Origin: Lentisphaeria bacterium
GTDB taxonomy: Bacteria > Verrucomicrobiota > Lentisphaeria > Oligosphaerales > Oligosphaeraceae
Direction: 5' to 3'
Assembly: GCA_028699735.1 (NCBI GenBank)
Contig: JAQVUB010000011.1
Coordinates: forward strand, 1-9,474
Length of the DNA stretch: 9,474 nucleotides
In this document: piece by piece, positions 1 to 5,611 of the stretch
How positions within the stretch are numbered: position 1 is the first letter of the stretch
Layout: the number at the start of each line of letters is the position of its first letter
Notes under the pieces: generated by a model
Seen by the model: the letters and a program-made list of their open reading frames with translations, nothing else
Told to the model about the DNA's origin: nothing
Database searches by the model: none
Position numbers and translations under genes: made by a program

Positions 1-2
1 AT

Positions 3-1076
3 ATCCTCTCGGAAGTCAGCTTTGTGCATGATTTTCGCGGGGTTTCGTTTGATGAGAAGCTGGCCTTGATCCGCAATTACAGCAAGATCATCATGGGGAG
101 CAGTCCGTCGATCGAGTCCTGTTCGGTAAATTATAGTGAGCGTTTCCGTTCGGTATACTTTGCTTCGACGCGCGTCATCTACCATCACAAACAGCTGCCG
201 ATGGTGATTCTGGCGCTGAGCGCCATTGCCCGCAATGGTGATCAGGTGCAGCGCAGCAGCGAAAGCTTTTCTTCGGTCGATGATTACCGGGTCGTGCTCA
301 ACCGGGAAAATATTGCGCAGGAAACGGCACAGCGGGCCGTCGATTTGCTGAAGGCGCCCAAATGCGAGGGAGGCCGGCACACGGTCATTCTGCGCCCGGA
401 TTTTGCCGGGGTCTTTATCCATGAGGCCTTTGGACATCTCAGCGAAGCGGATTTTTTGTATGAAAATGACAAGTTACGCGATTTAATGAAGCTTGGTCGC
501 AAGGTCGGCGTCAAGGAATTGAATGTCGTTGATGACGGCACTCTGCCGGGCATGGTGGGGACGCTGCCGGCGGACGATGAGGGAACTCCGCCGCAATGCA
601 CAACTCTGATTAAAGACGGCGTGCTGGCCGGGCATCTGCATTCACTGGAAACGGCCGGCAAAATGAAAGCCCGTCCAACCGGGAATGCACGCACGATGAA
701 CGCTTCTCACACACCGATTGTGCGTATGACCAACACCTATATCAAACCGGGTTCCCTCAGCAAAGAAGAACTTTTTGCCGGGGTGCAGGATGGCATCTAC
801 GCCTGCGGAATGTATGGCGGTCAGACGATGATGGAAATGTTCACCTTTTCCGCATCACACGCCTACCGGATCCGCAATGGACAGCTCGCAGAACTGGTGC
901 GGGATGTGGTCATGACCGGAAATGTCTTTGAAACTCTGAATTCCATCGACGGCATTGCGAACGATCTGAGCATACGCAACCGTGGCGGCGGCTGCGGCAA
1001 AGGCGGCCAGTCACCCTTGCCGGTGACCTTCGGCGGCCCGCATATCCGTATCCAGGATGTGCTGATCGGGGGATAA
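3..1076 (+). CDS. tldD: TldD-like zinc metalloprotease subunit, 5' end outside the window
   Basis: This is the C-terminal three quarters of a TldD-family peptidase, the catalytic subunit of the TldD/TldE heterodimer that degrades unfolded peptides in the cytoplasm; in E. coli it also matures microcin B17 and removes the CcdA antitoxin. The frame is open to the left edge (residues ILSEVSF precede the first GTG at 24), so the GTG is not the start; family members are about 480 residues, so roughly 120 are missing. Visible hallmarks are the HExxxH zinc motif HEAFGH (420-437) followed by EADF, and the C-terminal GGGCGKGGQ segment, whose cysteine (codon 993-995) corresponds to the third zinc ligand known for TldD. 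It ends GGPHIRIQDVLIGG, as usual for the family, with TAA at 1074-1076. The partner gene follows after a repeat-filled gap. Family assignment is firm; the in vivo substrate is unknown. Confidence 0.93.
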   Translation: MLSEVSFVHDFRGVSFDEKLALIRNYSKIIMGSSPSIESCSVNYSERFRSVYFASTRVIYHHKQLPMVILALSAIARNGDQVQRSSESFSSVDDYRVVLNRENIAQETAQRAVDLLKAPKCEGGRHTVILRPDFAGVFIHEAFGHLSEADFLYENDKLRDLMKLGRKVGVKELNVVDDGTLPGMVGTLPADDEGTPPQCTTLIKDGVLAGHLHSLETAGKMKARPTGNARTMNASHTPIVRMTNTYIKPGSLSKEELFAGVQDGIYACGMYGGQTMMEMFTFSASHAYRIRNGQLAELVRDVVMTGNVFETLNSIDGIANDLSIRNRGGGCGKGGQSPLPVTFGGPHIRIQDVLIGG

Positions 1077-1078
1077 TT

Positions 1079-1108
1079 CAGGGGACAGGGTGCAGGGGAC
1101 AGGGGGCA
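1079..1108. repeat. Left arm of heptamer repeat (inverted orientation)
   Basis: Immediately after the tldD-like stop codon lie four 7-bp units read as GGGGACA, GGGTGCA, GGGGACA and the variant GGGGGCA (1081-1108). They are the reverse complement of the heptamers in the array at 1194-1305. A 26-nt stretch (1079-1104) is perfectly complementary to part of that array, for example 1212-1237, so the transcript could fold into a long hairpin that encloses the GACGTAT segment between them. Confidence 0.85.
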
Positions 1109-1170
1109 GGTAATTTTGATGAGACAAAAGGACGTATAGGACGTATGGGACGCATGAATGGGACAATGGG
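1106..1170. repeat. Dispersed composite repeat, GCAGGTAA/GACGTAT module (copy 1)
   Basis: The segment starts GCAGGTAATTTTGATG and continues with iterations of a short GACGTAT-type word: GGACGTATA, GGACGTATGG, GGACGCATGAATGGGAC. The first 20 nt match 18 of 20 positions of 9404-9423, and GGACGTATGGGAC (1139-1151) is identical to 9420-9432. In both places TGCACCC/TGTCCCC heptamers follow, and then a gene start. The shared order of modules marks it as a dispersed non-coding element, not chance low complexity. No ORF inside it looks protein-coding. Confidence 0.75.
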
Positions 1171-1193
1171 AGAATAGGATGCAGGGGATTTCC

Positions 1194-1305
1194 TGCACCC
1201 TGCACCCTGCACCCTGTCCCCTGCACCCTGTCCCCTGCACCCTGCACCCTGTCCCCTGCACCCTGTCCCCTGCACCCTGTCCCCTGCACCCTGTCCCCTG
1301 CACCC
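1194..1305. repeat. Tandem heptamer array, 16 units of TGCACCC / TGTCCCC
   Basis: Sixteen contiguous 7-bp units fill 112 bp. With A = TGCACCC and B = TGTCCCC the order is AAABABAABABABABA (ten A, six B), so most of the array alternates as a 14-bp AB period. No unit carries a mismatch. The unit length is not a multiple of three and the short frames through it are proline/cysteine low-complexity translations, so it is not coding. The array ends 24 nt before the preferred tldE start. A small stem-loop (TGCAGG 1180-1185, CCTGCA 1192-1197) lies at its left boundary. Replication slippage would make the copy number variable. Confidence 0.92.
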
Positions 1306-1319
1306 TAAATCGAAAGTTT

Positions 1320-1323
1320 GGAG
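1320..1323 (+). promoter_or_regulatory. Ribosome binding site of tldE, favouring ATG 1330
   Basis: GGAG at 1320-1323 lies 6 nt before ATG 1330 and only 3 nt before the adjacent in-frame ATG 1327. Spacing favours 1330; the upstream in-frame TTG at 1318 overlaps the GGAG and is unlikely to be used. Confidence 0.6.
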
Positions 1324-1329
1324 AAAATG

Positions 1330-2640
1330 ATGTCATATTTTGGAAAAAAGCATATTGATCGGGTTCAGAAATGTCTGGAACTGGCTCGCGGCAAAGGCGC
1401 CAGTGGGGCAGCGATCGAATTGAACCATGGCACATCGTACAGTTGCAATTACGCCGCAGGGCGGTTGAAACATACCGCTTTGAGCGAATCCCTGCGCTAC
1501 AATATCGAAGTCATTGTCAAGGGGCACCGGGGTTCGGCCAGCGGAAACGTCCTCGAGGCCATGGAAAATATGCTGGAAAGAGCCTTGATCCTCGCCCAAA
1601 ACGGAGCCGTTTCCCATTTCGAGGAATATCCGGCACCGTCGGATTACGCAAAAGTGAAATTCCGTTCGAACTCCATCCAATCCCTCACCCGCGAAAAACT
1701 GATTGCGGATTGCGGGGAACTGGTCGATGCTCTCAAAGCACTGGATCCGGAAATGGAAATTGAAGCTGGCGGTGGGCGTCAGGAAAGCGAAGGGTTTATC
1801 GCCAATACGGGGGGATTTCTGCAAAAGACCGGGGAAACCAGCTGGGGACTGGGTGCGGGGTTTACCCGGATTCAAGGCGAAGATATGCTTTTTGCAGGGG
1901 AAAGCCGCTCCTGGGGTAAGGTCAATCAGCTCTATGATATTCCCTTTCTGATCAACAAGTTGAAGGAAGACTACCAATACGGCATCCGCTTGCAAAATTT
2001 CAAGGCCGGAAAATTACCGGTTTTGCTGGCGCCGCCGGTAGTCCGTCAGTTTATGTCGCCGATTATCGGTGGTTTAAATGGCCGCGATGTCTTCAAAGGC
2101 ATTTCACCACTGAAGGATAAACTCGGCAAACAGGCTTTTTCAAAAACTCTGAGCATCTGCGACCAGCCGCATCTGGACTATGCACCGGGCTCAGCCGCTT
2201 TTGACAATGTCGGGCTGCCTACAAAACCGGTTATTTTGATTGAAAATGGCAGCATCCAGATGTTCCTTTATGATTACGACAGTGCTCATCTGGCCGGCGT
2301 GGAACCAACTGCACACAGTGGTTGTGCCCCTTACAATTCACGGATCTGTCCTGGCACCTGCACAAGTTCGGATATGCTCAAAGGCATGCACAAAGGCATT
2401 TATATTCAATCTCTGCTGGGCTTTGGACAAAGCAATCTGGGCAACGGGGATTTTTCCTGCAATATCGCCGTCGGTTATCTGGTGGAAAAAGGGGAAATCA
2501 CCGGACGTATCAAAAATGCCATGATCGCCGGGAATATCTTTGAACTATGCGCCAGTGAGATGCACATCAGCTCCGACCTGGAAGCCAATTTCCAGACACC
2601 CCATATCCTTTTCCCGGAAATGAATATCACCAGCAAATAA
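1330..2640 (+). CDS. tldE: TldE/PmbA family protein, partner of TldD
   Basis: About 436 residues, the normal length for PmbA/TldE. The N-terminal part contains YNIEVIVKGHRGSASGN (residues 57-73), the substrate-domain pattern shared by both subunits; the C-terminal part holds GQSNLGNGDFSCNIAVGYLVEKGEITGRIKNAMIAGNIFEL, typical of the family's beta-rich C-terminal domain. No HExxxH motif is present, as expected for TldE, which lacks the zinc site and pairs with TldD to form the protease chamber. The gene lies downstream of the tldD-like gene on the same strand, but 253 nt of repeats separate them, instead of the tight spacing usual for paired subunits. ATG 1327 is an almost equivalent start. The alternative reading, a TldD-like paralogue that lost its zinc site, is functionally the same thing. 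Confidence 0.92.
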   Translation: MSYFGKKHIDRVQKCLELARGKGASGAAIELNHGTSYSCNYAAGRLKHTALSESLRYNIEVIVKGHRGSASGNVLEAMENMLERALILAQNGAVSHFEEYPAPSDYAKVKFRSNSIQSLTREKLIADCGELVDALKALDPEMEIEAGGGRQESEGFIANTGGFLQKTGETSWGLGAGFTRIQGEDMLFAGESRSWGKVNQLYDIPFLINKLKEDYQYGIRLQNFKAGKLPVLLAPPVVRQFMSPIIGGLNGRDVFKGISPLKDKLGKQAFSKTLSICDQPHLDYAPGSAAFDNVGLPTKPVILIENGSIQMFLYDYDSAHLAGVEPTAHSGCAPYNSRICPGTCTSSDMLKGMHKGIYIQSLLGFGQSNLGNGDFSCNIAVGYLVEKGEITGRIKNAMIAGNIFELCASEMHISSDLEANFQTPHILFPEMNITSK

Positions 2641-2649
2641 ACCCCTCCT

Positions 2650-2697
2650 AACTCTTTAACAACGAAAAATACGAAAAAACGCGAAGAGTTGTTTTTT
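2650..2697 (+). terminator. Stem-loop with T run after tldE; degenerate CACGAA repeat
   Basis: AACTCTT (2650-2656) is the perfect inverse of AAGAGTT (2684-2690), and TTTTTT follows at 2692-2697, so a transcript leaving tldE could terminate here. An alternative stem pairs AACAAC (2658-2663) with GTTGTT (2688-2693). The long loop is rich in ACGAAAAA words and resembles one arm of the palindromes found after dnaN, recF and the first ATPase gene, so this may be a decayed copy of that family. The large AT-rich loop makes terminator strength uncertain. Confidence 0.45.
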
Positions 2698-2833
2698 CTG
2701 ATAGAAGGCGTTATATTTTGTCTAAGATTGACAGACTGATTTTTGCTCGTTTTTTGAGGCTTGCCAAGTCTGTTGAGCAATCCTTAAAAAGGTTGTTGAT
2801 AATTATGTTAATAAAATTATTAGCATAATTATT

Positions 2834-2856
2834 AACAGGATTTCACCTGTTTTTTA
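2834..2856 (+). terminator. Weak stem-loop followed by T tract
   Basis: AACAGG (2834-2839) and CCTGTT (2846-2851) form a 6-bp stem with a 6-nt loop, and the run of T begins within the descending arm (2850-2855). The shape is that of an intrinsic terminator but the stem is short and half AT. It overlaps the right-hand TTATTAACA box, so it could equally be part of an origin-like structure. Confidence 0.3.
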
Positions 2857-2910
2857 ATTTTAATAACTTTCTTACCATCAGATAATTGTACAGGAATTAA
2901 CGCAATCTTC

Positions 2911-2939
2911 ACTCAGGTATTAAGAATATCTTACTGAGT
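2911..2939. other. Bulged inverted repeat upstream of dnaN
   Basis: ACTCAG (2911-2916) pairs with CTGAGT (2934-2939), and inside it TAAGA (2921-2925) pairs with TCTTA (2929-2933) around an ATA loop. The two stems stack with only a 4-nt GTAT bulge on one side, giving 11 paired bases. No T tract follows. It lies 82 nt before the dnaN start and could be an operator, a cruciform in the putative origin, or a leader structure. Confidence 0.5.
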
Positions 2940-3003
2940 TTAAATAAATGAATCATTACTTGTCATGTGCATAACTTGCCTGGCATGCTTCGAGAGGCTG
3001 TAA

Positions 3004-3013
3004 AGGGAGAGGA
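3004..3013 (+). promoter_or_regulatory. Strong ribosome binding site of dnaN
   Basis: The purine run AGGGAGAGGA ends 8 nt before ATG 3022. It supports that start and implies efficient translation; it is the best Shine-Dalgarno sequence in the window. Confidence 0.8.
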
Positions 3014-3021
3014 ACGAATCG

Positions 3022-4125
3022 ATGAAGTTGACCATCACCACTGAAAATCTGCTGTTTGCTCTGCGTCGTGTCATGTCAGTCATTGGCAATAATGCTGCCA
3101 ATCCGATTATGAATAACTTTCTTCTGGAAACCAGTGATAATAAACTGCTGGTGACTGGTGTGGATAATGAGATTCGTACGACTACTGAAATCGGCGCACT
3201 CGTCTTTATCCCGGGAAAAATTACCCTGCCCGGGAAAAAATTCTATCAAATTGTCGCTGCTTTACCGTCTGGGGATGTTGTTTTGGAGACGAGCGAGGAA
3301 GATGAGGAAGTGGTTGCTTTTTCCTGTCAGAAAGCCTCTTACAAGATTCGCGGGCTGAATGCTTCCGGATATCCGGAGCTGGATAATTTTGTTGAGGAGT
3401 GGTCTTTTACCATGCCGGCAAAAGAGCTGGTATCGTCTCTGGCAAAAGTTTTTTATGCTCGCAGTGATGATGAATCCCGCAAAGTGCTGCATGGGGTTTT
3501 GCTCAGTGTGCGAGCTGGTATGTTAACGGTGGCTGCGACGGATGGGCGGCGTCTGGCTTTGGTTGAAAAAGTGATCAGTGGTCAGGAAGCGGAGATGAAG
3601 GACAGTGATATTATTCTGCCATACAAGACGGTCTCTGAGCTGATTAAGAGCCTGGATACTTCGAAGGATGTTAAAATCAGTCTGTCAGCTTCCGTAGCGG
3701 TATTTCAGACTCAAAGCACGACGATTACCAGCAAGCTGGCCGAAGGTACTTATCCCAATTACCGTTCGGTGATTCCTGATAATTTTACCCGCAAAGTCGC
3801 CATGTCCCGGGTAGCATTTGCCGATGTACTCAATCGTATTGCTTTAGTGGTCAGTGAGAGCAGCGGCTCGATTAATTTGGATCTTTCCACAGCCCAGATC
3901 AAAGTATGGGGCAGAAGTGTCGAATATGGGGAAGCCAGCGAACCAGTCGAAGTCTCCTACGATGGCGAACCCCTGAATATCGCTTTCAATCCGGAATTTT
4001 TCATTGAGCCATTAAAGTATCTGGAATGTGATCAGATGGTGATGAAATTCAATGATAATGTCAGTCCGGTGGCGATTTGCGGCGATGAGGGTTTCCTGTA
4101 TATCCTGATGCCCATGCGCAATTGA
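3022..4125 (+). CDS. dnaN: DNA polymerase III beta subunit (sliding clamp)
   Basis: A 367-residue protein of normal length for the ring-shaped processivity clamp, which dimerises around DNA and tethers polymerase III and other partners. The N-terminus MKLTITTENLLFALRRVMSVIG is a typical domain I start. ATDGRRLAL (172-180) matches the conserved ATDxxRLA motif of domain II, and the protein ends YILMPMRN, the MPMR tail that contributes to the partner-binding pocket. All three clamp domains appear complete, with no frameshift. The start is set by the strong ribosome binding site at 3004-3013. recF follows after 94 nt, the classical arrangement, but a hairpin fills the space between them. Expression may be tied to the DnaA-box-like sites upstream; this is inference. 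Confidence 0.97.
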   Translation: MKLTITTENLLFALRRVMSVIGNNAANPIMNNFLLETSDNKLLVTGVDNEIRTTTEIGALVFIPGKITLPGKKFYQIVAALPSGDVVLETSEEDEEVVAFSCQKASYKIRGLNASGYPELDNFVEEWSFTMPAKELVSSLAKVFYARSDDESRKVLHGVLLSVRAGMLTVAATDGRRLALVEKVISGQEAEMKDSDIILPYKTVSELIKSLDTSKDVKISLSASVAVFQTQSTTITSKLAEGTYPNYRSVIPDNFTRKVAMSRVAFADVLNRIALVVSESSGSINLDLSTAQIKVWGRSVEYGEASEPVEVSYDGEPLNIAFNPEFFIEPLKYLECDQMVMKFNDNVSPVAICGDEGFLYILMPMRN

Positions 4126-4144
4126 ACCGGTTACCAGACCGTTA

Positions 4145-4213
4145 TTAACCACGAATAACACAAAAATCACGAACGTTAAATTTTCGTGATTTTTCGTGTT
4201 TTTTTGTGGTTAA
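4145..4213. repeat. 69-nt palindromic CACGAA element abutting the recF start
   Basis: The outer ends TTAACCAC (4145-4152) and GTGGTTAA (4206-4213) are perfect inverses. The inner arms AAAAATCACGAA (4162-4173) and TTCGTGATTTTT (4183-4194) form a perfect 12-bp stem with a 9-nt loop, and the intervening bases pair nearly throughout. It ends 6 nt before the recF ATG. T7 (4199-4205) lies inside the outer descending arm, so the inner hairpin could act as a terminator before the outer stem forms; beyond the full hairpin there is A7, not a T run. The ends match those of the larger element at 7360-7487, making this the short form of one repeat family. Confidence 0.85.
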
Positions 4214-4219
4214 AAAAAG

Positions 4220-5326
4220 ATGCTGACTCACCTGAAATTATTTCATTTTCGGAATTATGACCGCTGTGACTTGACTTTACAGCCGGGTCTGAATCTGCTT
4301 ATGGGTGCCAACGGGCAAGGCAAAACCAATCTTCTGGAAGCGGTTTATTATCTGGCTTTACTGCGTTCTTTCCGGACGACTCAGATCAGCAATCTGAAAC
4401 AATGGCAGCAGGATGGTTTTTATCTGGAAGGAAACTGCCGGCACAAGGATGGGAGCACCTTAACCCTGAACGTATCCTATGGCACCGAACGAAAACTGGG
4501 CGTCAATGGAATTCCCGTTCACAAAACCAGTGAATTTATCACCCGGTTTATCTGTTCTACCTTTATTCCGGAGGATCTGGAAATCGTCAAGGGGGGAGCG
4601 GTTTTGCGGCGGCGCTTTCTGGATATTGCCTTGAGCCAGCTGTCGGCCACTTATTTACAGGATTTGCAGCAGTATACCACGGCTCTTCGCAGCCGCAATA
4701 TCATGCTGAAACAGCCGGCTAAATATCCCCGCAATACGGTCACCGCGTATGATTTCATGCTCGTCGAAAAGGGAGTCGCCATCGAAAATGCACGCAAGGA
4801 ATTGATCGATAAACTGAATTTGGCTTTGCTCGAACAATCCCAGCTGTTTTTTGGGGAACTAAAAGTGCTTTCGGTGAAATATGTTTCCGGCCTGGCCGCT
4901 TCGGGCAGGCTGTCTCCGATGATTGGCGATGATGCCAAGGAAATCTATCGGGAGATTCTGCAGCGCAATTACGAACGCGACTGCCGTGATGGATGCACGC
5001 GGTATGGGCCGCATCGTAGTGAAATGAACTGCCTGCTTTCCGGCAATCATCTGGCCAGTTTTGGTTCAGAAGGGGAATGCCGTATTGCTGCCCTGGCCTT
5101 GCGCTTTGCTTGTCTGAAAATCATGCAGCTTGAACTCGATCAGCAGGATGTCACCCTGATCGTCGACGATGTCCTCGGCGAACTCGATCAGCATCATCGC
5201 GGCATCTTCTTGCAACAACTCGAACAATGCGGACAAGTCATCATCGCCTGCACCGAAGTACCCCCTGAATTACAAGCCCCCAAAAAAATCTTCAAGGTGG
5301 CTGGCGGGAAAATTGCAGATTTTTAA
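4220..5326 (+). CDS. recF: DNA replication and repair protein RecF
   Basis: A 368-residue SMC/ABC-like ATPase that binds single/double-strand junctions at gaps and, with RecO and RecR, loads RecA. The opening LKLFHFRNYDRCDL is a textbook RecF start, followed by Walker A GANGQGKT (29-36) with NLLEAVYYLALLRSFR, GPHRSE (263-268), and Walker B VTLIVDDVLGELD (311-323). The ABC signature reads SEGECR (283-288), where RecF proteins usually have Q in SxGQ. The start must be ATG 4220, because an in-frame TAA lies at 4211-4213. No Shine-Dalgarno sequence is visible, only AAAAAAAG between the hairpin and ATG. The final TTT codon and stop TAA lie within the left end of the next palindrome, so the repeat may have defined the C-terminus. 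Otherwise the gene looks intact. Confidence 0.96.
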   Translation: MLTHLKLFHFRNYDRCDLTLQPGLNLLMGANGQGKTNLLEAVYYLALLRSFRTTQISNLKQWQQDGFYLEGNCRHKDGSTLTLNVSYGTERKLGVNGIPVHKTSEFITRFICSTFIPEDLEIVKGGAVLRRRFLDIALSQLSATYLQDLQQYTTALRSRNIMLKQPAKYPRNTVTAYDFMLVEKGVAIENARKELIDKLNLALLEQSQLFFGELKVLSVKYVSGLAASGRLSPMIGDDAKEIYREILQRNYERDCRDGCTRYGPHRSEMNCLLSGNHLASFGSEGECRIAALALRFACLKIMQLELDQQDVTLIVDDVLGELDQHHRGIFLQQLEQCGQVIIACTEVPPELQAPKKIFKVAGGKIADF

Positions 5327-5441
5327 CAACGAAAAGCACGAACCGACCCGAAAAATTTTCATGGCAAGCTGCATCGACTGTGGGAATACGTTGTTTATCC
5401 CATGAAAATTTTTCGGGTCGTTAGTATGTTTCGTTGTAAAA
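5321..5441. repeat. Long palindromic element overlapping the recF stop
   Basis: A 121-nt imperfect palindrome. The core arms 5344-5364 and 5400-5420 are perfect inverses over 21 nt (left arm starts CGACCCGAAAAA and ends TTTTCATGG). The outer arms carry ACAACGAAA (5326-5334) and TTTCGTTGT (5429-5437), with TTTT/AAAA at the ends. A 35-nt unpaired centre (5365-5399) separates the arms. It begins in the last sense codon of recF. It shares ends and layout (AACnACGAAA outside, CATGG inside, an unpaired centre) with 7360-7487 but has a different centre. The structure could terminate recF transcription, although no T run follows; a non-autonomous mobile palindrome is the other reading. Confidence 0.85.
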
Positions 5442-5522
5442 GAAATAGCATTGCCACCTAGCTTCACTGTCGTATTTGAGGGATTATCCGCAGTCCTGTA
5501 CGGTTATCATTTAAACTTGCAT

Positions 5523-5550
5523 TTTAGGCATTTGTCGGGTACCTTATAAT
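5523..5550 (+). promoter_or_regulatory. Candidate sigma-70 promoter of the first ATPase gene
   Basis: A perfect -10 hexamer TATAAT (5545-5550) lies 61 nt before the GTG start. The best-spaced -35 candidate is TTTAGG (5523-5528, 16-nt spacer), a poor match to TTGACA; TTGCAT (5517-5522) is closer in sequence but 22 nt away. A run of seven G follows at 5564-5570. A promoter is plausible here because the recF palindrome would separate the two transcription units. I see nothing else recognisable between 5442 and 5522. Confidence 0.4.
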
Positions 5551-5597
5551 CCATGCGTGAAAAGGGGGGGCTTGAACTTTGCAAACTACGAACGATC

Positions 5598-5603
5598 AAG
5601 GGA
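5598..5603 (+). promoter_or_regulatory. Ribosome binding site supporting a GTG start
   Basis: AAGGGA lies 8 nt before GTG 5612. An in-frame TAG at 5606-5608 excludes any earlier start, and there is no ATG among the first codons, so GTG is the start. Confidence 0.7.
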
Positions 5604-5611
5604 TATAGACT

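Larger units (their letters stand above)
2794..2974. other. Candidate replication origin / DnaA-box-like cluster upstream of dnaN
   Basis: This strongly AT-rich gap segment lies directly upstream of dnaN. It contains one 9-mer fitting the DnaA-box consensus TTATNCACA (TTATGCACA on the - strand, 2966-2974) and three one-mismatch relatives: TTATCAACA (- strand, 2794-2802) and TTATTAACA twice as a perfect inverted pair (- strand 2806-2814, + strand 2829-2837). Many bacteria place oriC beside dnaA-dnaN-recF, and dnaN and recF are adjacent here, although no dnaA is in the window. AT-rich DNA yields relaxed boxes by chance, so the call is tentative; the sites could instead be DnaA-responsive control of dnaN. 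Confidence 0.4.

Noticed and set aside
24..26. GTG as true start of the tldD-like gene
   Set aside because: The frame is open to the window edge with TldD-like residues before it, and the protein would lack about a quarter of the family length.
1318..1320. TTG start for tldE
   Set aside because: It overlaps the GGAG that serves as ribosome binding site for ATG 1330, and the extra residues MEKM add nothing conserved.
1011..1435. Small proteins read through the heptamer array
   Set aside because: The translations are repetitive QGTGCRGQGAG or LHPAPCPLHPVP products of a 7-bp repeat in several frames on both strands, which is expected from low complexity.
1333..1995. 220-codon - strand frame opposite tldE
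   Set aside because: Shadow of the well-supported tldE frame, without a ribosome binding site or recognisable motif.
5321..5441. Classical intrinsic terminator for recF
   Set aside because: The stem is long and strong but no T tract follows on the + strand (AAAAGAAATAG), and the 35-nt centre is atypical; recorded as a palindromic repeat instead.
5484..5492. DnaA box TTATCCGCA upstream of the first ATPase gene
   Set aside because: A single one-mismatch 9-mer with no neighbours in ordinary intergenic DNA is expected by chance.
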